A DNA stretch of 64,000 nt from Isoetes taiwanensis (lineage: Eukaryota > Streptophyta > Lycopodiopsida > Isoetales > Isoetaceae): positions 18,151,710 through 18,215,709 of the forward strand of contig JAJEKV010000021.1 of assembly GCA_021234155.1 (NCBI GenBank). The letters are read 5' to 3'. Under the pieces are notes generated by a model. The model saw only the letters and a list, made by a program, of their open reading frames with translations, had not been told where the DNA came from and did not search any database. Shown piece by piece: positions 58,345 through 64,000 of this stretch. Positions within the stretch are counted from its first letter, which is position 1. The number at the start of each line of letters is the position of its first letter. Both the position numbers and the translations under genes were made by a program.

Positions 58345-58561
58345 TGTCTTCAGCAACACCATCCTCTTGCAAAAGAATTTTGAGAACACCCTCATGGCCA
58401 TACTGTGCTGCTAGATGCAGTGGTGTGCACTTTGCCCTTTCTGTCAAAACACGAAAATCAGCTCCATTTCTAATTAGTGCACGTAGCTTCTCCGCCTGCC
58501 CCCTCATGCAGGCTCGATGCAATTTAGTGTATCCGAATGCATCGAATTCCGGTTTAGACAT
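58345..58561 (-). pseudogene. Ankyrin-PGG protein, N-terminal part
   Basis: Begins MSKPEFDAFGYTKLHRACMR at the ATG 58561, with two ankyrin units (GYTKLHRACMRGQ, KCTPLHLAAQYGH), and reads to GVAEDIL at the copia junction. With the insertion and one GAGGA copy removed, codons run on in the same frame as EGDHEGDTCLHLAA at 53579, so both pieces are one exon of one gene. The start is supported by a TATA-like box 34 bp upstream. As it stands, translation enters the LTR and stops after a few codons. Confidence 0.85.
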
Positions 58562-58594
58562 TTTGGCTTAATCAAAGATGTCCTCTTCTTCACG

Positions 58595-58602
58595 TATTTA
58601 TA
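58595..58602 (-). promoter_or_regulatory. TATA-like box of the ankyrin gene
   Basis: Minus-strand TATAAATA, 34 bp before the ATG at 58561. If used, the 5' leader would be only a few bases, which is short for a plant gene, so it may be fortuitous. Confidence 0.35.
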
Positions 58603-59273
58603 GCTCAATCCGATGATATTATTTAAGACAAAAGCTGTTTTTTATTAACATAGTAGTGCCTCGTAGTCGTAGGAGCTGTTTTTGACTCTGTCTTCCCTGA
58701 TATCTAACTCATCTAACTGCCAGATTCCGTTACGTATTTGTAGCTCAATAGAAATCAACAACGTGTTAACATGTCATTTAACAAAACTCTTAGCCATCAT
58801 ATAACATAGAACAGAAATTGTGTTCTAACATAGAGATAGTGCCCGGTCTTCATTTCCACCTTCGACAATGTATGACCTAGCAACTTCCAATACAATTATT
58901 CATGCACCTTCTTGCCATCCACTTGACAATGCCAACTCATGCTAATCGACATATTTGATATTAGCTGTAAATAATGAGCTTTTACTATTCTTCACGTATT
59001 TGTAGCGCAATTATTTTGATAAAACTATACTTGACAACGAAATAGTGCTTGGTCTTGTAAGCAAAGTTGTCACCACATCTTTGAGGTGCACAAAATAGAG
59101 GTCAACTTACAAGTGGTGCTTCTCCACCTATGTTGGACATGGGCATAACATTTAATGAATTATACTTCATTTTATGGTTATATGGTAGTTGTCACGTTGT
59201 TGGTTTATCATGAAGAAACACAATTTCATTAAAATGAGAAATTTCGTGATTCCAACTAGGGATAAAATTGTTT
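58603..59273. other. Ankyrin gene upstream region with repeated motif
   Basis: ACGTATTT(A/G)TAGC(T/G)CAAT occurs at about 58592, 58732 and 58993 in the same orientation, each with a related AGTGCC(C/T)(C/G)G...TC-like segment downstream. This suggests diverged duplications of a promoter-proximal block. No gene lies here. Confidence 0.45.
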
Positions 59274-59310
59274 CACTACAAGAGAAGGGTACCTATAGTG
59301 TCTAGTGTAA
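59274..59310 (+). mobile_element. CACTA transposon end
   Basis: CACTACAAGAGAAGGGTACC followed by TATAGTGTCTAGTG matches the terminal inverted repeat and direct subterminal repeats of plant CACTA elements. The partner end was not found, so only a solo end or a decayed element is supported. Confidence 0.45.
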
Positions 59311-59850
59311 CGTCAATTTTTTTGACACAAGGAGAACCTGTCTAAACCCAATTATTGTCACAGTCTTACACTATACTTGTCGTGATCATTTGTCACAAAC
59401 GTGCCACAATAGCGTCAAATGCTGTGTCAAGCCTGTGGCTTTGATTTATGACATAATATTGACACAAAATCAATTTGAAACTACATGGTAATCTAGGAAA
59501 TGTCAAACTTGTGTCAATATTTTAACAATATTGTAATAAATAAATAAAGCCCATACGAACAACATTACATCAACATTATAGCAAGCTAGTGCCTAAATAG
59601 TAGCTAGAATACATCTACAATAAGACAACCAATAAGAAATGTTGTGACTCATTTTGTATTAAAAAAATACCTAGCATTTTGACCACATTGTGATAGACAA
59701 ATAATGCCCATAGTGACAACATAGCATCATCATCATGGCAAGGTAGTGACAAATTAGCACCTATAATCCTATCCATAACAAGAAGTTTTATGACCAGTTT
59801 TGTGTCTACAAAATAACTAGTGTTATGACCACATTATGATAGACAAATGG
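59311..59850. other. Probable interior of a CACTA-related repeat
   Basis: Repeated GTGTCAA, TTTGTCAC and GCACAA-like words, and two similar stretches (CTAGCATTTTGACCACATTG at about 59672 and ACTAGTGTTATGACCACATT at about 59816), suggest a repetitive element interior. No ORF. Confidence 0.4.
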
Positions 59851-60190
59851 AGCCCTTTATTCCAAGATCTGGACCGTACATAGCGATCCTCGTTTGTGGG
59901 GTATGCATGTACAACATTTTGTATACTGTATATTAAGGTTTGCAAAATACTATAAGGTTTGAGAGAATGTACTTAATGGTGTTAATTTTGTACATGTATT
60001 GTAAATTTTTTGAGGCTCTCGCTGCCCTACGTAACCCCCCGTGTGAATATGCACCCAAACCAGAGGGGGTTTAAGGGGGATTTTAATTTAAATGTGTCAA
60101 ATGCAATGGTTTGTGTTAACAATGTTAGTTGTGTGTTAATAGTTTGTGTTAACTAAAAAAATTTTTGGCCCCTTCGGGGCCTTAAGGATG
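59851..60190. mobile_element. Partial copy of the short inverted-repeat element
   Basis: 59851-60061 aligns with 38815-39024 (TCCTCGTTTGTGGGGTATGC, CTCTCGCTGCCCTACGT.AC, GTGTGAATATGCACCCAAAC); the left arm is missing. It continues into the shared flank (TTTAAGGGGGATTTTAATTT, CAATGGTTTGTGTTAAC) and ends at the hairpin GGCCCCTTCGGGGCC (60163-60177), which corresponds to the hairpin at the left end of the HUH element. Confidence 0.62.
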
Positions 60191-60393
60191 TTGTAGGGGT
60201 GTAGATATAGACATTACCTAATACTCTAATAATGGATGGTATATCATAGCCTCACAAACCTAACAAACAAGAGGGCTCAAATTATGAAAACGAAAACATT
60301 GCATAGAATTAGACATATAATATTATACCAATACCAATATTAATAGGTAGCATGTAATAATAGAATTTATTAATAATGAACAATTGAGTTGGG

Positions 60394-61140
60394 TTAGCTT
60401 TGGGCAAGGTCTGTCCGTATGTGCTGCAGTAACATGAAATCCATTTCCAATTTGGTATCTGTTTTATAAATGGCACAATACATGTTAAATGCTTGGAGGA
60501 ATTTTGCCAGAGAGCCTGTCTTGTCTAGATGCAAGTTCCTCAACAAAATGCCATTTCCAAGGGAATACGGAATGGTGCCATTGAGATGGTTTGAATGAAG
60601 ACTCAATCTCCTCAGCTGTCCAAGATCTCCAATCCGGTCTGCAAACCCATATTCTATATGATCAAGAATAGAACAGACACACACAGACGTTGTATAATAT
60701 TATGCTTTGAACATTCATTTCGCATGCATGCACTTCGAACTCGGAAATGTGATACGAAACGGAAACATTCAATGGCCAATACCAAGCAACAAATTGAATG
60801 TGAACAGTAAAAGTTTTCGAAGGCCAGCCAAATTGGTACCCCCATTAATCCTTCCAGAAGGGAATGTAACATGGTTCTTTAGCCAAAAAAAAAATAAGGA
60901 TTTACAAAAAGATACCTGTGATGGGTCCTTTGAGATCGAGAGCTGAAAGACTAAGCTCCACGACTCTTTCCCTGAGCAAATAACTCCTCTCCAGTTGCAA
61001 GGTGCACTTTCCGACACTACAGTCCAGTTTGCCAAAGCTCCCTGTGGATCTTCTAATGCGGCTTTAAAAGTTAGTAATGCTACTATGTCCCACGGTTTGC
61101 TCTGTAAGGCAACGAGGCATATAGGACCTGCTGAATACAT
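60394..61140 (-). pseudogene. LRR receptor kinase, N-terminal remnant
   Basis: Exon 61140-60916 reads DIVALLTFKAALEDPQGALA, then PCNWRGVICSG: the LRR N-terminal cap of plant receptor-like kinases. A frameshift then separates it from VELSLSALDLKGPIT. A donor (ACAG|GTATC) and an acceptor (TTTGCAG, exon from 60638) keep phase into DRIGDLGQLRRLSLHSNHLN and GTIPYSLGN. Another shift precedes RLSGKIPPSI-like sequence. Only two or three repeats remain; there is no transmembrane or kinase part. Plant homologues perceive extracellular ligands at the plasma membrane. The frameshifts and truncation make this a pseudogene. Confidence 0.75.
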
Positions 61141-61497
61141 GCCTCAAATTTCGTTCCCATGCTTCAAAAGTCATTTACACAGAGCTTCTTTCATTTACTG
61201 CCAGAATAAAGCAGATTTTACTTCCACAAAGCATGCAACCAATGTAAGCCTTTTTCCAGCTTAAACTTCAGAGCTTCATGCAGCTATGCCGCATACTCTG
61301 TTTTATTTGATCACGAAATATTTGTCCCAGACTCCCAGTTAGACCAGATTGTTTAATATCAAACGCTGAAGAAAAAACTGAATGCTTTCGATGATCCAAT
61401 GAGGACTGTTTTGAATCAAAATTTTTTTCTCCGAGCTGTACAAGATTAATCGGAATATTTAAGCTCAAAACCTTTCAAAATCCGGCAACCCATAATC

Positions 61498-62397
61498 ATG
61501 CAGCCGCCTCTGATCAAATTGCTGCCCAAAATCCAGGCAGTTTGCAACAGGCCTCCAATGATCCCAGTCCAGTACCTGGCCATCGTATCTCGGCGTTCTT
61601 CGCCCAAATATAAAAGGCTTCTGAACATCAAAATGGGTTTGAATTTGAAAACCTCTCAAGGGATGAGAAGAGGCCATGTTATTTTGATTTCTAACGGGGC
61701 ACATGATGTGGCTGATCGAGATAAGTTCTTGGCCTACGTTGAGGGCAGATCTTCTGATGCATGCAGGTTATGTCTGCCCAACAATCTATATGGCAAAATT
61801 GCATTTTGTAGCAGACCTTTCTTTGCATTTTGCCTTGATGACTTAACTGGGTTTCTGTACACCATCGATTGCCTGCAGCAATTAGCAAGAACAGGGGAAT
61901 CCAATCCGCTTGTAGCACAGATTCTTCCTGCAGATAAAGAGGTAGTTTGAAATGTTAAGCTTTACTTCTGTTTTAATCTAGACTACAACAACGTTCTTAT
62001 GCTTTGTCTTTTTTAATTTGTGGCAGCCTTCTCAGCTGGATCTTTTGGCCTTATAGCATGCCCACAAGCCCATTCGGCAGTCCCCTTTCAGAATCCGGCT
62101 GCCCCCATTTCGGCTGCCCCTGGCTCTTTAGTGTTTCGCCCACAGCATTCAGGGCTGCAAAATCTCATGGCCATGCCGATTTGCTCTTCCCTTACTCCAA
62201 ATCAGGCTGTTCCTGCCCCAAATCTGACCGTACTTGCATCAAACCCTGCTGCCCAACCAAAAACTCAAGAACTTGAAGCAGAAAAGGACAAGAAGATAGA
62301 TTGCTTGCCTGTTTTGAGTTTTGAAAATAGGCGCACCTCTGTGCCACCGCAATGTTACAGCCAGGCTCCAGAAGCAACCTCGCTCCAGAAGGCCTAG
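61498..62397 (+). other. Two unassigned ORFs, possibly one gene
   Basis: Plus-strand ORFs 61498-61950 (150 codons, with RGHVILISNGAHDVADRDKF and SSDACRLCLPNN) and 62020-62397 (125 codons; Pro/Ala/Ser-rich, then TQELEAEKDKKID) are separated by a stretch with a possible GT donor (61939) and a GTGGCAG acceptor (62027), but the phases do not match. An overlapping minus-strand ORF (61704-61465, LDWDHWRPVANCLDFGQQFD) is as plausible. No domain recognised on either strand. Confidence 0.3.
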
Positions 62398-62461
62398 CCC
62401 TAAATGTTACCCGGGTCCCATGTTAAATAAAGAAGCCTCCACCACAAGATTTGCCCCCTTT

Positions 62462-62610
62462 TCTAAAATCAACGGCTGACAAAAGGGTGCACTCTAGAAA
62501 TACTATTTAGTACACCTGGATGAATACGGCCACCAAATCATATGAAAACCTTAGAGAAAACAGTACAAAAACAGAAAGAAAAACCCCCTGTTATAATGCT
62601 ACATATGGCA
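62462..62610. repeat. Dispersed repeat, copy 2
   Basis: Matches 40098-40240 (GGGTGCACTCTAGAAATAC, CAAATCATATGAAAACCTTAG, AACCCCCTGTTATAATGCTACA). It lies just after the ORF pair above. Confidence 0.65.
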
Positions 62611-62903
62611 ATCTAGTGACAACATGATAGCTATATTCCATCTACCTTAAAACAACCGTTTGAAAAGTTTTGCTTCTAGGTAATAGCTAATTTTAGAACA
62701 ATGTATGCATTTGCCTTGAGTCAAAATGATAAATATCTAGCTATTTTGCTTTGGTAACACATATTTGAAATTTAATAATAAAGAGTCAAAGTAATAAATT
62801 GCATTGATCATTAACGAATTTCCTACATGCCAAATTGTCATAAAAAATAGTTCAAGGTAAGAGTACAAATTTTTATGCCAACAAAATAATCCATATAAGC
62901 AAT

Positions 62904-63112
62904 TCAATCCTCTCTATTTGTTGGTTCATCTCCATGATCCTCGTCATTTGCATTGCCTTCATGACCCGCATCGTCTTCTTCGTTCTTATCCTGTTAATTA
63001 TATTTGTAGCATGTTGTTAGAACTTCCGTAAGTAAAATTAATCATATAAAGCTTCTCCCTTACCTCATCAGAATCATCAACATAACATATAGTCTTCGGG
63101 AATGTCACAAAA
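62904..63112 (-). other. 3' exons of an unidentified acidic-tailed gene
   Basis: The minus strand has TFVTFPKTICYVDDSDE ending at a donor (GAG|GTAAGG, exon end 63064), then an acceptor (TTAACAG) and a last exon 62990-62904 reading DKNEEDDAGHEGNANDEDHG and a stop. A likely upstream exon lies beyond the LINE at 63816-63998 (GYRLYQGNKPRCRIQDKIKE). The product is not recognised; it might belong to another transposon. Clean borders make it more than chance. Confidence 0.4.
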
Positions 63113-63815
63113 GTATAGAATAGAATAGAATAGAATACATTATTGTCCCCTGTGCCCTGAGGCCTCTGGACTTGTGTAGCATGGGCGAGCTCCCTGATGG
63201 GGGCTACTAGCTCGTCACGCTGTTTTGTTGTAGCCTTTTCTGAAGGCTTACTTTTTCCTATTAATGCCGGCACCCTACTTTGTTCCGGCGTCTAGGCCGT
63301 GCAGGTGTGCGTCTATATCAAACAGCTTTAAGCTGTACATTTAGTGGGCATCTATGATTTGCCTCTTGGGCAACTCATATCGTAAGCCCTTTTTGTTCGT
63401 GTGTTTCCCGATGTCTGTTCAGCATATCTCTTATTGCATCTGCCAGATCTCTCATTGTCTCTATCCTTGCCATTATGGCATGTACTGGTTGTCCCCATCT
63501 TACTCTCCTGTACTTTTCCCTGATGTCTATGTATGTTGGACATTCATTGAGCATGTGGTTTTCGTCCTCTACTTCCATTCTGTCGCAGATTCTGCATAGT
63601 CTGTCCTGTTTATCTATTTTCCTCCACCTGTCCTTTTCAATTCTCAGATCATGGCACCCCATCCTGAACTTTGCTAAGGTATCTCTTCTCCGTTTTCCAA
63701 GCATGGTATCTTGGTACATTTGTTGTCCTATCATCCGCTCTGGGTTGAATATTGACATGAGCCAGAGTGTTTTAGGTCCTGTGTGCTTCTGTAGCCATGC
63801 CCGCGTAGCATGATA
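63113..63815 (-). mobile_element. LINE 3' end with pentanucleotide tail
   Basis: From about 63815 the minus strand encodes the C-terminus of a LINE reverse transcriptase: YQDTMLGKRRRDTLAKFRMG, then the zinc-binding RLCRICDRMEVEDENHMLNE and CPTY, ending EQKGLTI and a stop at 63375. A 3' untranslated stretch ends in an ATTCT repeat (63114-63138). This differs from the poly(A) LINE at 36679. It is 5'-truncated and seems to interrupt the acidic-tailed gene. A good target duplication was not found. Confidence 0.7.
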
Positions 63816-63998
63816 ATAATGTATGAACACAAAGTTGAAATTACAAAATGTGCAATACTTACATTCAATGGTTCTTTGCCTTTCTTTGATTTTATCTTGA
63901 ATACGACACCTGGGCTTGTTCCCTTGATATAATCTATAGCCTTGTGCTAAAGTAGAAAACCAAAAATATAAAATATATGAAATGTGTATGTAGAACAA
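63816..63998 (-). other. Upstream exon candidate, cut by window end
   Basis: Reads LAQGYRLYQGNKPRCRIQDK then IKERQRTIEC before GTAAGTATTG on the minus strand, a fair donor. It presumably belongs with the exons at 62904-63112. The product is unknown and the gene continues past the window. Confidence 0.35.
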
Positions 63999-64000
63999 GC

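Noticed and set aside
63113-63815. Animal contamination suggested by the LINE tail
   Set aside because: The LINE sits within sequence continuous with plant-type introns and exons and is only a 3' end; similar clades occur in plants and algae.

Overview
ORGANISM. The window is nuclear DNA of a land plant. Genes have introns, there is an intact CYP72-clan type cytochrome P450, an ankyrin-PGG membrane protein and a leucine-rich-repeat receptor kinase remnant, and the transposon mix (Ty1/copia, Ty3, LINE, hAT, PIF/Harbinger, CACTA ends) is a plant one. A Replitron-like HUH endonuclease, a Sola-like transposon and a copia primed by half an initiator tRNA point me towards a seed-free plant such as a fern or lycophyte; that placement is inference. 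No rRNA or tRNA gene was recognised. LAYOUT. 1-10978: gene-poor; minus-strand fragments of a MATE-like transporter (697-1215) and of a plant protein with GRYDLA/GYW repeats (3141-4036), a decayed LINE (7884-9740), a possible SINE and a CACTA-like end. 10979-13074: four-exon cytochrome P450 on the minus strand, the only clearly intact host gene. 13415-14634: PIF/Harbinger-type element with TTA duplication. 15688-17000: element with a Replitron-like HUH endonuclease ORF. 17547-22964: hAT element. 23948-37511: a Ty3-type retrotransposon on the minus strand, split twice: by a 9.26-kb DNA transposon with perfect 22-bp terminal inverted repeats and GGTC target duplication (26065-35328), and by a 5'-truncated LINE with poly(A) and 9-bp duplication (36679-37390). 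38750-41815: short inverted-repeat element and minor repeats. 41816-44752: large array of a 19-bp unit, split by a copia pol fragment. 44946-45420: Ty3 gag remnant. 45845-51258: a SINE-like element and local duplications. 51259-58561: an ACD6-like ankyrin/PGG gene on the minus strand cut by a very young copia element (53585-58339, LTRs nearly identical, 5-bp duplication GAGGA). 58603-63998: CACTA-like end, inverted-repeat element, LRR kinase pseudogene, unassigned ORFs and a LINE 3' end inside an acidic-tailed gene. HOW IT FITS. Most of the sequence is nested transposons of different ages; host genes are few and mostly broken. Recurrent single-base frameshifts, including inside the young copia, leave open that part of the damage is consensus error rather than decay. 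The most unusual objects are the HUH element with its related short copies, the 9.26-kb transposon that splits the Ty3 reverse transcriptase, and the Ty3 element itself, whose extra RNase H lies upstream of the reverse transcriptase.
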